A stretch of 64,000 nucleotides of DNA, taken from NCBI GenBank assembly GCA_037045155.1, contig JBAOIG010000005.1, forward strand, positions 124,001 to 188,000, given 5' to 3'. Below the pieces are notes generated by a model. It did no database searches and was not told where the DNA came from. It saw only the letters and a program-made list of their open reading frames with translations. This DNA comes from Thermomicrobiales bacterium (GTDB lineage Bacteria; Chloroflexota; Chloroflexia; Thermomicrobiales; CFX8). Positions 34,330-44,077 of this stretch are shown here, piece after piece; position 1 is the stretch's first letter; each line of letters starts with the position of its first letter. A program made the translations under genes and the position numbers.

Positions 34330-34779
34330 GTGAGCGAATCCGGACACTATCTGGCGCTGGAGATAATCACGAGCGTCTTCACCGAAGCCGGCTTTTACGC
34401 GTATCGCACGCTCGACGATGAGAATCGCTGGAGCGTTGCTATCGACATCGAAGAGGGCCACATTGATGTTCGGATCGGCCCGGATGGCTACGACCTCGAT
34501 GTCTGGGCTGTTTCGCCCGGGTTGTTCGTCGACGAGGAAGATTCGCGCCGTCGCCACGCGCTGGAGCGACTGGCTCGCATCTCGATCCCGGGCCTTCGCC
34601 GTGGCTTCCTTGAGGAGAATCAGACCCTGGAGTGGAGCGAGCGCGATCTGGGCCTGTCCTTGCGAGCATCGTTCAGTGTGCCTTTCTCGGCCGCCTCGCG
34701 CTTGCCCGGGCTGGCGCTCGAACAGCTCGGTGAGCTGAACAACCATCTGCGAACGATCGAGCGACGCATCGGCAGCTAG
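34330..34779 (+). CDS. Uncharacterised 149-aa protein (YbjN/chaperone-like fold possible)
   Basis: It starts at GTG 34330 with GGAG about nine bases upstream. Sequence features are AGFYAYRTLDDENRWSVAI, IDVRIGPDGYDLDVWAVSPGLF, and the C-terminal GLALEQLGELNNHLRTIERRIGS. The order helix, several beta strands, helix resembles YbjN or type III chaperone folds, which is a weak structural guess. No enzyme motif. It is 28 bp upstream of adenine deaminase in the same direction. Confidence 0.65.
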   Translation: MSESGHYLALEIITSVFTEAGFYAYRTLDDENRWSVAIDIEEGHIDVRIGPDGYDLDVWAVSPGLFVDEEDSRRRHALERLARISIPGLRRGFLEENQTLEWSERDLGLSLRASFSVPFSAASRLPGLALEQLGELNNHLRTIERRIGS

Positions 34780-34807
34780 CGTCATGCACGGATTCAGGAT
34801 GGGCGGA

Positions 34808-36499
34808 ATGAGCGACACGTTAGCGCAGTGGCAGCGCGCAATCCGCATTGCCCGGCAACAGGAACCGGCCGACCTTTGCCTTCGCGGCGGCACGGTGATC
34901 AACGTCTTCACCGGCGAGCTCGAACGCTCCGATGTCGCTATCGCTGACGGGCGAATCATCGGCGTCGGCGATTTTCCCGACGCTATCAACACTGTGGACG
35001 TTCAGGGCGCGCTCCTCGCGCCGTCGTTCATCGACGGCCACATTCACACCGAGAGCTCGCTGCTCTGGATCACCCAGTTCGCCCGGGCAGTCGTGCCCCA
35101 TGGCACCGGCGCGATCGTCACTGATCCGCATGAAATCGTGAACGTCGCCGGCCTGGCGGGCTTCGACGCACTCGTCGCCGCCAGCCGTGACCTCCCGATC
35201 GACATCCGGTTCACCGTCCCATCCTGCGTCCCTGCCAGTCCGCACGAGACAGCCGGCGCAGTGATGACGCCTGCGAACATCGCCACCGGACTTTCGAGCA
35301 ATGCCACCGTCGGTCTCGGCGAGCTGATGAGCTTCCCTGGCGTGCTGGCTGGCGATCCCGAGATCTACGAGCGACTGCGCGTGTCGGCCGGCCGCCTGCG
35401 CGACGGTCATGCGCCCGGACTACGCGGTCATGACCTGGATGCCTACGCCCTCTCCGGCATCACCAGCGACCATGAATCTTCCGTTCTGGAGGAGGGTCGC
35501 GAGAAGCTCCGGCGTGGCATCTTTCTGATGCTCCGCGAGGGCTCCAGCGCCCGCAACGCGCTCGATCTCCTGCCGCTCGTTGACGACATCACCTGGCCAC
35601 ACTGCTGTTTCGCCAGCGACGACCGCGACTGCGCGATGCTGCTCTCCGATGGCCACATGGACGCTACGCTGCGCAAGGTCGTTGCCGCCGGCCTCGACCC
35701 TGTCCGCGCGATTCAGATGTCGACGATCACGGCGGCGACCTACTGGCGGCTCGACAATGTCGGCGCGATAGCACCGGGATATTGGGCCAACATCGTCGCC
35801 CTCGACGATCTCACGACTTTCAACGTCGCGTCCGTTTTCTATCGCGGCGTGCGCGTCGCCAATCAGGGCGCAGCGGAATTCGATGTCAAGACCGATATTC
35901 CCGATGAGCTACGCAACTCCGTCCACATTCACGACCTGACCGCCACCGATATCCGGCTGCCGGCCGACACGGCTCGCCTCGCCGTTGGCGCGATCGACGG
36001 CCAGATCGTGACGCGGCTCTGCGAGGTCGAGCCCGAGCTTGATGGCAACTTCGCCGTCGCCGCTCCCGACCGCGATCTCCTGAAGCTTGTCTGCGTCGAG
36101 CGGCACCATGCGACCGGGAACGTGGGCGTCGGGTACGTCCAGGGATTCGGGCTACGATCCGGGGCGCTCGCGTCGTCCATCGCGCATGACGCTCACAACA
36201 TCGTCGCCGTCGGAGCCAGCGACGAGGACATCCTCACCGCTATCCGCGCTGTCGCGGAGACTCAGGGCGGTCTCGCAATCGTTCGCGACGGCCAGCTGGT
36301 CGACCGCATGCCTCTTCCCATCGCCGGCATCCTCAGCGACGAACCGCTGGAAGTCGCGGCGGCGACCTACGAGCGGCTTGAACAACACGCCCGCGATCTC
36401 GGCTCGACATTGCATTCGCCCTTCGGCCTTCTCGCGTTTCTCGCGCTCTCCGTCATTCCCGAGGCGCGCGTCACCGATCAGGGGTTCGTCATCGTATGA
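34808..36499 (+). CDS. ade: Adenine deaminase
   Basis: A 563-aa manganese-type amidohydrolase converting adenine to hypoxanthine and ammonia. The metal site HIH lies in PSFIDGHIHTESSLL, with TDPHEIVNVAGLAGF, ITSDHES and CFASDDRD further on. The extended C-terminal domain characteristic of AdeC (GNVGVGYVQGFGLRSGALASSIAHDAHNIVAVGAS and PFGLLAFLALSVIPEARVTDQGFV) is complete. ATG 34808 aligns best; ATGs at 34784 and 34799 are in frame. The stop overlaps the next gene as ATGA. The hypoxanthine could feed the Mo-hydroxylase genes at 51 kb, which is inference. Confidence 0.94.
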   Translation: MSDTLAQWQRAIRIARQQEPADLCLRGGTVINVFTGELERSDVAIADGRIIGVGDFPDAINTVDVQGALLAPSFIDGHIHTESSLLWITQFARAVVPHGTGAIVTDPHEIVNVAGLAGFDALVAASRDLPIDIRFTVPSCVPASPHETAGAVMTPANIATGLSSNATVGLGELMSFPGVLAGDPEIYERLRVSAGRLRDGHAPGLRGHDLDAYALSGITSDHESSVLEEGREKLRRGIFLMLREGSSARNALDLLPLVDDITWPHCCFASDDRDCAMLLSDGHMDATLRKVVAAGLDPVRAIQMSTITAATYWRLDNVGAIAPGYWANIVALDDLTTFNVASVFYRGVRVANQGAAEFDVKTDIPDELRNSVHIHDLTATDIRLPADTARLAVGAIDGQIVTRLCEVEPELDGNFAVAAPDRDLLKLVCVERHHATGNVGVGYVQGFGLRSGALASSIAHDAHNIVAVGASDEDILTAIRAVAETQGGLAIVRDGQLVDRMPLPIAGILSDEPLEVAAATYERLEQHARDLGSTLHSPFGLLAFLALSVIPEARVTDQGFVIV

Positions 36500-36843
36500 G
36501 CGCTGAGACGTCCAAACGCCGCCCTTCTGGAGAGATCGACGAGCTTCTCGTTCAGTCCATCGGTCGTTGGGGCTTTCTCGTCGCGGCGCTCGTCATCGTC
36601 TACGACATCCTGTTGCTGCGCGGCTACCCGTTCCCATCTGCCATCGAGAATCTGCGCAAGCCGGCCTATACCATCGCCGCCGTCCTGCTGGTGATCGCCG
36701 TCATTGTGATCACGTTCCTCGGCTACCGGCTGATCACAATGCGCGTCGCGACGACCCGGCGGCAGATCTATCCCGTGTTCCTACCGGCAACCGCGCTGTT
36801 GGCGAGCGTCATCGGCGTCTTGCTGATGACCGTTCCCAAGTAG
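36496..36843 (+). CDS. Uncharacterised 115-aa three-helix membrane protein
   Basis: Three hydrophobic segments (about residues 25-42, 57-78 and 92-112) follow a charged N-terminus. The last reads FLPATALLASVIGVLLM. I do not recognise the family. The ATG overlaps the adenine deaminase stop by 4 bp (ATGA), so its expression is tied to that enzyme. It is too small for a known permease, so an accessory role is a guess. Confidence 0.75.
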   Translation: MSAETSKRRPSGEIDELLVQSIGRWGFLVAALVIVYDILLLRGYPFPSAIENLRKPAYTIAAVLLVIAVIVITFLGYRLITMRVATTRRQIYPVFLPATALLASVIGVLLMTVPK

Positions 36844-36940
36844 CGGCGAACCTTGTGTTCACCCCTCCCGGCATCGGTCTCGTGTTCGCCACTCCCCGCG
36901 TAAACGCTATGTTCGTCCTCCGCACGCCGCGCGAGGATTG

Positions 36941-39064
36941 ATGAACGAGGAGCAGATGATCGAAGATCACCCCGGCGCAATAGCCCTGTCATTCGATGTC
37001 GGCGGCACCTTCACCGACTTCGTCGCCATTGACACCGCGACCGGCGCTGTCGCCGCCCGCCACAAGGTGCTGACCAACGCCCGTTACCCAGCCCGTGGCG
37101 TCGTTCGCGGCTGGCAGGAAATGGCCAGCGCTGGCCTCGACGCGACGTCGGTCCACTTTGCCGTCCACTCGACCACCCTCGTCACCAACGCGCTGATCGA
37201 GCGCAAGGGGGCAACGACGGCACTGGTCACGACCCGCGGCTTTCGCGACATTCTCGAGCTCGGCCGCGAGCAGCTCTACGACATCTACGACCTCTTCGCC
37301 CCGCCGCCCGACCCGCTCATCCCACGCCCGCTGCGGATGGAGGTTGTCGAGCGTATCGACGCTGCCGGCACGGTCCTGCAAGCTCCCGATCCTGCTTCGA
37401 TCGCGGCCGTCATCGACGAGCTCCGCGTGACTGGCGTTGCCTCGGTTGCCATCGTCTTGCTCCATGCCTACCGCAATTCCGTCAACGAGCGCGCTATCGC
37501 CGATGCCATTCGCGCGGCACTGCCGGACCTCGCCATCTCCCTCTCCTCCGACATCGCCCCGATCGCGGGGGAATACGAGCGCGCCTCCACCACAGCAGCC
37601 GACGCCTTCACCAAGCCGCTCGTCCGCGACTACGTTGGCGAGCTGGAGCGCGCCCTCGACGAGTCGAGCATCCCGGCCGCGCTCTACCTGATGCTCTCCT
37701 CCGGCGAGATCGCCTCTGCCCCGACCGCGATGGCTCGCCCGATTCGCCTGCTGGAGTCCGGCCCGGCAGCCGGCGCGATCGCCGCCGCCTGGTATGGCCG
37801 GCTCGCCGGCTACGACGATGTGCTTTCGCTCGACATGGGCGGCACGACCGCAAAAGCTTGCGTCGTCGAGGGCGGCCGGCCCGAGTTGGCCCAGCTCCTC
37901 GAGGTCGCCCGCGTCCGCCGCTTCATGAAGGGCTCCGGCCTGCCGGTCGTCACTCCGGTTGTCGATTTGATCGAGATCGGCGCGGGCGGCGGCTCGGTCG
38001 CCCGCCGCGACGAGCTCGGCCTCCTCAAGGTTGGCCCCGACTCATCTGGCGCCGACCCCGGCCCCGCCTGTTACGGCCTCGGCGGCACACAGGCGACCGT
38101 CTCCGACGCCAACCTGCTGCTCGGCTATCTCAATCCCGACTACTTCCTCGGCGGCGCAATCCCGCTCCGACCCGACTTCGCCCGCGACGCCGTCGCCGCG
38201 CTCGCTGCCGAGCTCGGCCTCGCCGTCGAAGCGACTGCCTGGGGTATTCATCGCGTCGTCAACGAGAACATGGCCGCCGCGGCCCGCGTCCATATCATCG
38301 AGCGCAACCGCGATCCGCGCTCGCTGGCAACGATCGCCTTCGGCGGGGCCGGCCCGGCGCACGCTGCCGCCGTTGCCCGCATTCTTGGCAGCCCGACTGT
38401 CATCTTCCCGCCCGGCGCGGGAGTCGCTTCGGCATTCGGCGCGCTCGTCGCGCCAATCGCCTTTACGGCCGGCCGCACGCTGATGACCGCACTCGATTCC
38501 GCCGACTGGGCCGAGATCCAGCAGGTCTACGCAGAACTCGAGTCAACCGCTTCCGCCGAGTTGGCCCATGCGGGCGTCGCCTACGCCGATATCCGTTTCC
38601 GCCGCTGGGCGGAGATGCGCCTGGAGGGTCAGTATCACGAGATCGCCGTCGACGTCCCGGCCGGCCCGCTCTCCGCTAGCAGCATCCCGACCATCCGCTC
38701 CGCCTTCGACGACGCCTACCGCGAGCTCTATGGCCGCATCCTCGAAGGTCTGCCGATCGAGGCTCTCCACTGGCGCCTCAGCGCTGTCGGTCCTGAGCAG
38801 CAGATCGGGACTGTTGACCTTCCCCTCGGCGACGAGTCAGCCGACCCCGCGCTGAAGGGCCGCCGGCCAGTCTGGTTCGACGACCGCTTTCACGACACGC
38901 CCGTCTACGACCGCGATCTGCTCCAGCCGGGCATGCGTCTGGTCGGCCCGGCCGTGCTCGAGGAGCGCGAAGCGACGATCGTGATCGGCCCAGGCGATGA
39001 CGCTCGCGTCGATTCACATCTCGCGATCATCACCACGATTGCCCCGACAGGAGGCGCCCGATGA
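36941..39064 (+). CDS. hyuA: Hydantoinase/oxoprolinase subunit A
   Basis: A 707-aa ATP-dependent enzyme subunit of the N-methylhydantoinase/5-oxoprolinase family, opening hydantoin or lactam rings with ATP. The actin-like ATPase motifs are SFDVGGTFTDFVAID near the start and LSLDMGGTTAKACVVEGG in the middle. HSTTLVTNALIERKGA, GAGGGSVARRDELGLLKVGPDSSGADPGPACYGLGG and AFGGAGPAHAAAVARILG are family blocks. ATG 36941 follows GAGGA closely; ATG 36956 is an alternative with GAGGAG. It overlaps hyuB by 4 bp, and the two proteins form the complex. GC content here looks higher than in the flanks. Confidence 0.93.
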   Translation: MNEEQMIEDHPGAIALSFDVGGTFTDFVAIDTATGAVAARHKVLTNARYPARGVVRGWQEMASAGLDATSVHFAVHSTTLVTNALIERKGATTALVTTRGFRDILELGREQLYDIYDLFAPPPDPLIPRPLRMEVVERIDAAGTVLQAPDPASIAAVIDELRVTGVASVAIVLLHAYRNSVNERAIADAIRAALPDLAISLSSDIAPIAGEYERASTTAADAFTKPLVRDYVGELERALDESSIPAALYLMLSSGEIASAPTAMARPIRLLESGPAAGAIAAAWYGRLAGYDDVLSLDMGGTTAKACVVEGGRPELAQLLEVARVRRFMKGSGLPVVTPVVDLIEIGAGGGSVARRDELGLLKVGPDSSGADPGPACYGLGGTQATVSDANLLLGYLNPDYFLGGAIPLRPDFARDAVAALAAELGLAVEATAWGIHRVVNENMAAAARVHIIERNRDPRSLATIAFGGAGPAHAAAVARILGSPTVIFPPGAGVASAFGALVAPIAFTAGRTLMTALDSADWAEIQQVYAELESTASAELAHAGVAYADIRFRRWAEMRLEGQYHEIAVDVPAGPLSASSIPTIRSAFDDAYRELYGRILEGLPIEALHWRLSAVGPEQQIGTVDLPLGDESADPALKGRRPVWFDDRFHDTPVYDRDLLQPGMRLVGPAVLEEREATIVIGPGDDARVDSHLAIITTIAPTGGAR

Positions 39065-40722
39065 CTACGCAACCTACCTCCCCCGCCGTCGAGTTCGACC
39101 CGGTCTCGCTTGAGATTATGTGGAGTCGCCTGATCGGCATTGCCGACGAGATGTGGACGACCGTGCTGCGCACCGCCGTATCGACAATCATCGGGGCGGC
39201 CCAGGACTTCGGCTGCGAGATCCTCGACGAACGTGGCAACTCGCTGGCCCACTCCTACCGCTCGATGCCCGTCTTCAATCTGATCATGCCGGAACTTACC
39301 CGCAAGCTCATCGACGCCTTCCCGGTCGAGCAGATGCGCCCCGGCGACATCTTCACCACTAACGATCCCTGGCTCTGCGCCGGCCACCTCGACGACATCG
39401 CCGTGATCACGCCGATCTTCCGCGATGGTGTGGTCGTCGCCTTTGCCAACACAGTCGCTCATACCTCCTCCATCGGCGGTGCGCTCGACGGCATGGCTGT
39501 CCGCGACCTCCATGAGGAGGGGCTCTTCATTCCGCTCCTGCGTCTCTACGACGCCGGCCGGCCCAACGAGACGCTCTTCTCCTTCATCCGCGCCAACGTC
39601 CGTCAGCCGGAGATGGTTCTCACCGACATCGAGGCGCAGGTCACCGCAAACGTCGTCGCCGAGGAGCGCATCCTGGCCCTGATGAACGAATACGGCCTTA
39701 TCTCGCTCCGCGACGTCGCCGACGCGGCCCAGTCGCGCGCCGAGGCTGCCATGCGGGCCGCCATCGCCGCCATTCCCGACGGCGTCTACGAGGCAGAAGA
39801 ATTCGTCGAAGCGGCCGGAAGCCCGCTCCCACTCCACGCAAGGATCGAGGTTGCGGGCGACGGGATCACCGTCGACTACGCCGGCAGCGCCCCCCAGATG
39901 ATGGGCGGCGGGATCAACTGCACCTTCACCTACACTCGCGCCCACACCGTCTACCCGCTGAAGTGTTTGCTAACCCCGAACGTGCCGAACAACGAGGGCT
40001 GCTTCCGCCCGATTACCGTCCGCGCCCCCGAACGCTCTATCCTCAACGCGCTGCCCCCCGCCTCGGTCAACTCGCGGACCAAGACCGGCTGGCACATCCA
40101 CACCCTGATCTTCCGCGCTCTGGCCGGCGCCCTCCCCGAGCGCGTCCAGGCCGGCAACGGCCTCATGTTCACCATGCGCGGCTACTCACGCGATGCGGAC
40201 GGCACGCCGCGCAATGCTCACCTGATCTGCGGCGGCGGGCGCGGCGCGGGCTACGGCCACGACGGCGTCACGCGCAACTGCTTCCCGTCCAGCGCTGGCA
40301 ACGTCCCAATCGAGGTCTTCGAGTCGCGTCTGCCGCTTCTCGTCGAGGAGGATGCGCTCGAGCCCGACTCCGGCGGGGCCGGCCAGTGGCGCGGCGCGCC
40401 GGGCCAGCGCGTCAGCCTGCGCCTTCATCCTGACCACCCGCACCCCGTCGCCCTCTACATCCATCCGGACAGGCTCCGCTTCCCCGCCCCCGGCATCTTC
40501 GGCGGCGAGCCCAGCCTGCGGAACCAGATCATCCTCAACGGCGAGAATCTGGCGAAGGACGGCAGCATGGAGCACGGCGAGATCGTCCTGGCCTCACCGA
40601 CGGATCGCCTCACCACCGTCGTCGCCGGCGGCGCCGGCTACGGCCCACCCGCCGACCGCGACGCCGCCCTCGCCGCCCGCGACCGTGCCTTCGGCTATGT
40701 CCGGCCGAACGACGGCGACTGA
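39061..40722 (+). CDS. hyuB: Hydantoinase/oxoprolinase subunit B
   Basis: A 553-aa partner of HyuA, carrying most of the substrate-side residues. Recognisable blocks: FDPVSLEIMWSRLIGIADEM, GDIFTTNDPWLCAGHLDDIAVI, VAHTSSIGGALDGMAVRDL, GITVDYAGSAPQMMGGGINC and GGAGQWRGAPGQRVSL. The overlap with hyuA is ATGA. A 13-bp hairpin (40755-40785) follows. Substrate (hydantoin, N-methylhydantoin or 5-oxoproline) cannot be told from sequence; the neighbouring deacylase and cyclic amidohydrolase favour a hydantoin-type pathway. Confidence 0.93.
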   Translation: MTTQPTSPAVEFDPVSLEIMWSRLIGIADEMWTTVLRTAVSTIIGAAQDFGCEILDERGNSLAHSYRSMPVFNLIMPELTRKLIDAFPVEQMRPGDIFTTNDPWLCAGHLDDIAVITPIFRDGVVVAFANTVAHTSSIGGALDGMAVRDLHEEGLFIPLLRLYDAGRPNETLFSFIRANVRQPEMVLTDIEAQVTANVVAEERILALMNEYGLISLRDVADAAQSRAEAAMRAAIAAIPDGVYEAEEFVEAAGSPLPLHARIEVAGDGITVDYAGSAPQMMGGGINCTFTYTRAHTVYPLKCLLTPNVPNNEGCFRPITVRAPERSILNALPPASVNSRTKTGWHIHTLIFRALAGALPERVQAGNGLMFTMRGYSRDADGTPRNAHLICGGGRGAGYGHDGVTRNCFPSSAGNVPIEVFESRLPLLVEEDALEPDSGGAGQWRGAPGQRVSLRLHPDHPHPVALYIHPDRLRFPAPGIFGGEPSLRNQIILNGENLAKDGSMEHGEIVLASPTDRLTTVVAGGAGYGPPADRDAALAARDRAFGYVRPNDGD

Positions 40723-40754
40723 CTTCAACGCTACCTGACCGGCTACTCAATGGA

Positions 40755-40785
40755 AACGGGCCGAGGAGGATGTCCTCGGCCCGTT
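40755..40785. terminator. Hairpin between hyuB and the D-aminoacylase gene
   Basis: AACGGGCCGAGGA (40755-40767) pairs perfectly with 40773-40785 around a 5-nt loop. It sits between convergent genes without a T-run. Confidence 0.6.
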
Positions 40786-40808
40786 CCCATCTCAGCGGTT
40801 AACAGTCT

Positions 40809-42404
40809 CTACCGCCGCGTCCCCGGCGCTCCTGCCTCGCGGCGCAGCGCTCGGCCGGCCAGGTTCCCCGCCTCGCGCCCGTCGCGCACGGCATGGACGC
40901 CGTTGACGAAGACGTGCTCGATCCCGGTCGGGAATTGCCGCGGGACTTCGTATGTCGAGCGGTCGATTACTGTATCGGGATTGAAGACGGTGATGTCAGC
41001 GAACGCCCCCGCGCGGATCTCGCCACGGTCCACGACGCCCAGACGCCAGGCCGGCAGCGACGTCATCTTGCGGATCGCCTCCGGCAGCGGCATCAGCTTC
41101 TCGTCCCGGACGTAGTGTCCGAGAATCTTCGGATACGTGCCGTACGTCCGCGGGTGCGGCTCGCCGCCCATCAGGGCATCGGTGCAGTGCATCAGCCACG
41201 GCTGCACCAGTAGATGCCGTACATCGTCCTCCTGCATCATGAACAGGATCATGCTGACCGCGTGGTTCTCGTCCAGCAGCAGCCGCACCATCGTCTGATA
41301 TTCGTCCAGCCCCCACTGCGCCGCGATCTCCGGGATACGCTTGCCGACTGCCCAGCGGTTCGCCTCGGACTTCACCCCCGAGATCATGATCGAGCCCCAC
41401 GACGAATTGGCAATGCTCGACTCCCAGTCCGAGCGACCCTGCTCAATCTCCCGCCGGATCTGTGACTCGAGGTCCGGGTCGCGCAGGTAGGCGTTCAGCC
41501 CGTCGATACCCCGCGCGTGGCACCACGGCGGCAGCAACGCCGCCAGCATCGTCGAGCCGGCCGCATACGGGTACTGGTCGGCCGTAATATCCAGCCCGTC
41601 GGCCCGAGCCTGCTCGACCGCCGCGCTCATCTGTGTCGAAAGTCCCCAGGCATGCTTGCCGCGCGCCTTGAAGTGCGAGATATGGCAGGCCGCGCCACTC
41701 TCGCGGGCGATCCGAAACACCTCGTCCATACCCTCCAGCACACGGCCACCCTCGTAGCGCATGTGATAGACCATGAACGAGTCGTGCCGCCGGACCACCT
41801 TGCCGATCTCGATCAGCTCCTGCGTGTCGGAATAGACGCACGGCGAGTAGATCAGCCCGGTCGAGAACCCGCACGCGCCCTGGGAGAGCGAGGCGTCCAC
41901 CAGCGCCTGCATCGCCGCCAGCTCTGCCTCCGTTGGCGCTCGGTCGTCCATCCCCATGACGTGCAGCCGCACCGTCCCGTGGCCAACCATGCCGGCCATG
42001 TTCAACGCCGCGCCGCCGACCCGCTCGAAATAATCCCCGTACGATCGCCACGACCAGTCGAGTTGCGGGTCGTCGTTCAGCCCCGACAGATGCGTCCGCC
42101 AGCGATCGACGTCCTCACGCTTGATCGGCGCTTCCGATAGCCCGTCCTGCCCGAGCAGGTCAGTCGTGATCCCCTGGCGCAACTTCGGCGAGAGTTGCCG
42201 GTCGGACATGCAGACAAGGTCGCAGTGGCTATGCGTGTCGATGAACCCCGGCGATACCGCCAGCCCCGCCACGTCGATTCGCTCGCCCTGTGGCACGACA
42301 TCACCCACCGCAGCGATTCGGTCACCTTCGACGACGACATTTCCCAGCCGTCCGGGCCCGCCGCTCCCGTCGTAGATCGTCCCGCCCGTCAGCGTGAATA
42401 TCAT
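40809..42404 (-). CDS. N-acyl-D-amino-acid deacylase (D-aminoacylase)
   Basis: A 531-aa amidohydrolase freeing D-amino acids from N-acyl or N-carbamoyl forms. Metal-site His residues lie in SPGFIDTHSHCDL; the subfamily blocks are GLIYSPCVYSDTQELIEIGKVV, YHMRYEGGRVLEGMDEVFRIA and CHISHFKARGKHAWG. The C-terminus has ADITVFNPDTVIDRSTYEVPRQFPTGIEHVFVNG, typical of D-aminoacylases. It is convergent with hyuB and in line with the cyclic amidohydrolase gene 195 bp upstream, across a palindromic repeat at 42467-42553. Confidence 0.93.
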   Translation of the reverse strand: MIFTLTGGTIYDGSGGPGRLGNVVVEGDRIAAVGDVVPQGERIDVAGLAVSPGFIDTHSHCDLVCMSDRQLSPKLRQGITTDLLGQDGLSEAPIKREDVDRWRTHLSGLNDDPQLDWSWRSYGDYFERVGGAALNMAGMVGHGTVRLHVMGMDDRAPTEAELAAMQALVDASLSQGACGFSTGLIYSPCVYSDTQELIEIGKVVRRHDSFMVYHMRYEGGRVLEGMDEVFRIARESGAACHISHFKARGKHAWGLSTQMSAAVEQARADGLDITADQYPYAAGSTMLAALLPPWCHARGIDGLNAYLRDPDLESQIRREIEQGRSDWESSIANSSWGSIMISGVKSEANRWAVGKRIPEIAAQWGLDEYQTMVRLLLDENHAVSMILFMMQEDDVRHLLVQPWLMHCTDALMGGEPHPRTYGTYPKILGHYVRDEKLMPLPEAIRKMTSLPAWRLGVVDRGEIRAGAFADITVFNPDTVIDRSTYEVPRQFPTGIEHVFVNGVHAVRDGREAGNLAGRALRREAGAPGTRR

Positions 42405-42466
42405 CTTGCCGCCTCCTACCTACCGCGCAGCGGCGGAACGCTCGACCGCCAGCCTGTTCGTATGCC

Positions 42467-42553
42467 TGTCATTCTGAGGCCGCAGCCGAAGAATCTCCCC
42501 AATTGACCCGCCACGAACCTCGAAGAGATGTTTCGCTGCGGCTCAACATGACG
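42467..42553. repeat. Palindromic MITE-like repeat (copy 1)
   Basis: The left end TGTCATTCTGAGGCCGCAGC and the inverted right end CGTCATGTTGAGCCGCAGCG match imperfectly over about 30 bases each, around a short centre. The left arm is nearly identical to the one at 58139. It occupies the gap between two catabolic genes and contains no ORF. Confidence 0.8.
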
Positions 42554-42599
42554 GACGAACGGCGAGTTACGGTTCGAACGCGTCACTCCATTCAGCGAG

Positions 42600-43985
42600 T
42601 CAGCTCGCCCCGTATCCTCGCCCGAGGAATCGCCCGTCGCCCGGTCGGGATAGCACTGCCTCCGGCCGGCTCAGGTCGAACGCCACCTGTCCACGAACGA
42701 TCGTCTTCACGACCGACGCGCCGATCGTCTTCCCCTCGAACGGCGTCCATTTGTTGCGATGCAACATCCCATCTCCGTGCGCCTGCCAGGAACGATTCGG
42801 ATCGTAGAACGCCAGGTCGGCATCCGAGCCAACCTGAATCACACCCTTGCGCGGATACAGAGCGAACACCTTCGCTGGATTGGTCGCAGACAGCTCGACG
42901 AACCGCTCCAACCCCAGACCGCGCTTGTTGACGATCTCATCGAACAGCGCCGGATACATTGTCTGCACACCAGATAGCCCCAGCGGCGACTGCCAGATAT
43001 CGTCCAGCCCGGCCCGCTTCTCTTCGACGGTATAGCCGCAGTGATCGGACGACACAACGTCCACGGTCCCATCGGCGACATACTCCCAGATCCGCTCGAC
43101 CTCGGCCCGATCACGGAGGGCGGGCGCACACCGCGCGAACGGCCCATGCTTCACGAGATCGTCGAGGTCCAACGAGAGGTATTGCGGGCAGGTCTCAACC
43201 TCGACATTCGCGCCGCGCGCCTTCGCCGCTTTGATCAGTGCCAGCGCGTCGGCCGAAGCGCAGTGACAGACATAGAGCCATGCGCCGGTCAGCTCCGCAA
43301 AGAACAATGCCCGATGAACCGCCTCGGTCTCGACCAGCGGCGGCCGGCTCTCGTAGTGCGCCAAAGCGTCCTTGCGGCCGGCTGCCTGCATCCGGGCAAT
43401 CCCTTGTTCCATCAATGTGTCGTTTTCACAGTGGATCCCGAATCGGATGTCTGATCCCGAATCAGCCAGGAACCGGAACGTGTCCAGTAGCACCTGATCA
43501 TTGGCCGGCGGAAAGCCGGGGCTGGAGGCAGGCATGAACGCCTTCAGAGCGACGATGCCTTCGTCGATCATCTCCTGGATCTGCTCAATCGGTTGCCCGA
43601 CGACCCCACCCCAGAGCGCGATGTCGATCAAGGAGTGCTCACCGATCAGCCGCCGCTTTTCACGGATATGCTCACCCGTGCTCGACGTCGGGGACGCCTG
43701 TGGCATCTCGATCGCGCTTGTCACCCCGCCGGCCAGCGCCGCCATCGTCCCTGTCTCGAACCCCTCCACCAGGCGTGGGTCTGGCTCACGGAAGTGCGTG
43801 TGCACATCCACACCGCCCGGCACGACGATCAGCCCGCGTGCGTCGATCACGTCCGCGGACGCCACATCGGCTGCGTCGGTCGTGATCGTCGCGATCTTCT
43901 CTCCGCGGATTACCAGATCGGCGCGCACCGGCCCGTCGGATGTGACGATCGTCCCGCCAGAGATAACTGAAACCTTCTCGGACAT
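42600..43985 (-). CDS. Cyclic amidohydrolase (allantoinase/dihydropyrimidinase/hydantoinase type)
   Basis: A 461-aa dinuclear zinc hydrolase opening a cyclic ureide or imide ring. Motifs are VVPGGVDVHTHFREPDPRLVEGF (two His ligands), GIVALKAFM with the carboxylated Lys, FGIHCEND, YVCHCASADALALI and VVSSDHCGYT with the catalytic Asp. The HTHFREP pattern is closest to allantoinases and dihydroorotase-like hydantoinases. ATG 43985 has GAGGAGAAGG upstream, discounting an upstream in-frame ATG at 44081. The neighbouring HyuAB and D-aminoacylase point to a hydantoin or allantoin pathway, though substrate is unproven. Confidence 0.92.
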   Translation of the reverse strand: MSEKVSVISGGTIVTSDGPVRADLVIRGEKIATITTDAADVASADVIDARGLIVVPGGVDVHTHFREPDPRLVEGFETGTMAALAGGVTSAIEMPQASPTSSTGEHIREKRRLIGEHSLIDIALWGGVVGQPIEQIQEMIDEGIVALKAFMPASSPGFPPANDQVLLDTFRFLADSGSDIRFGIHCENDTLMEQGIARMQAAGRKDALAHYESRPPLVETEAVHRALFFAELTGAWLYVCHCASADALALIKAAKARGANVEVETCPQYLSLDLDDLVKHGPFARCAPALRDRAEVERIWEYVADGTVDVVSSDHCGYTVEEKRAGLDDIWQSPLGLSGVQTMYPALFDEIVNKRGLGLERFVELSATNPAKVFALYPRKGVIQVGSDADLAFYDPNRSWQAHGDGMLHRNKWTPFEGKTIGASVVKTIVRGQVAFDLSRPEAVLSRPGDGRFLGRGYGAS

Positions 43986-44077
43986 TGGCCTTCTCCTCAA
44001 CTCGCGCGGTAATGGACGACCAGAAGCAACGATACGTGGCATCACGTCAGGTATGCCTGCATATCGACGTCCCCGTC

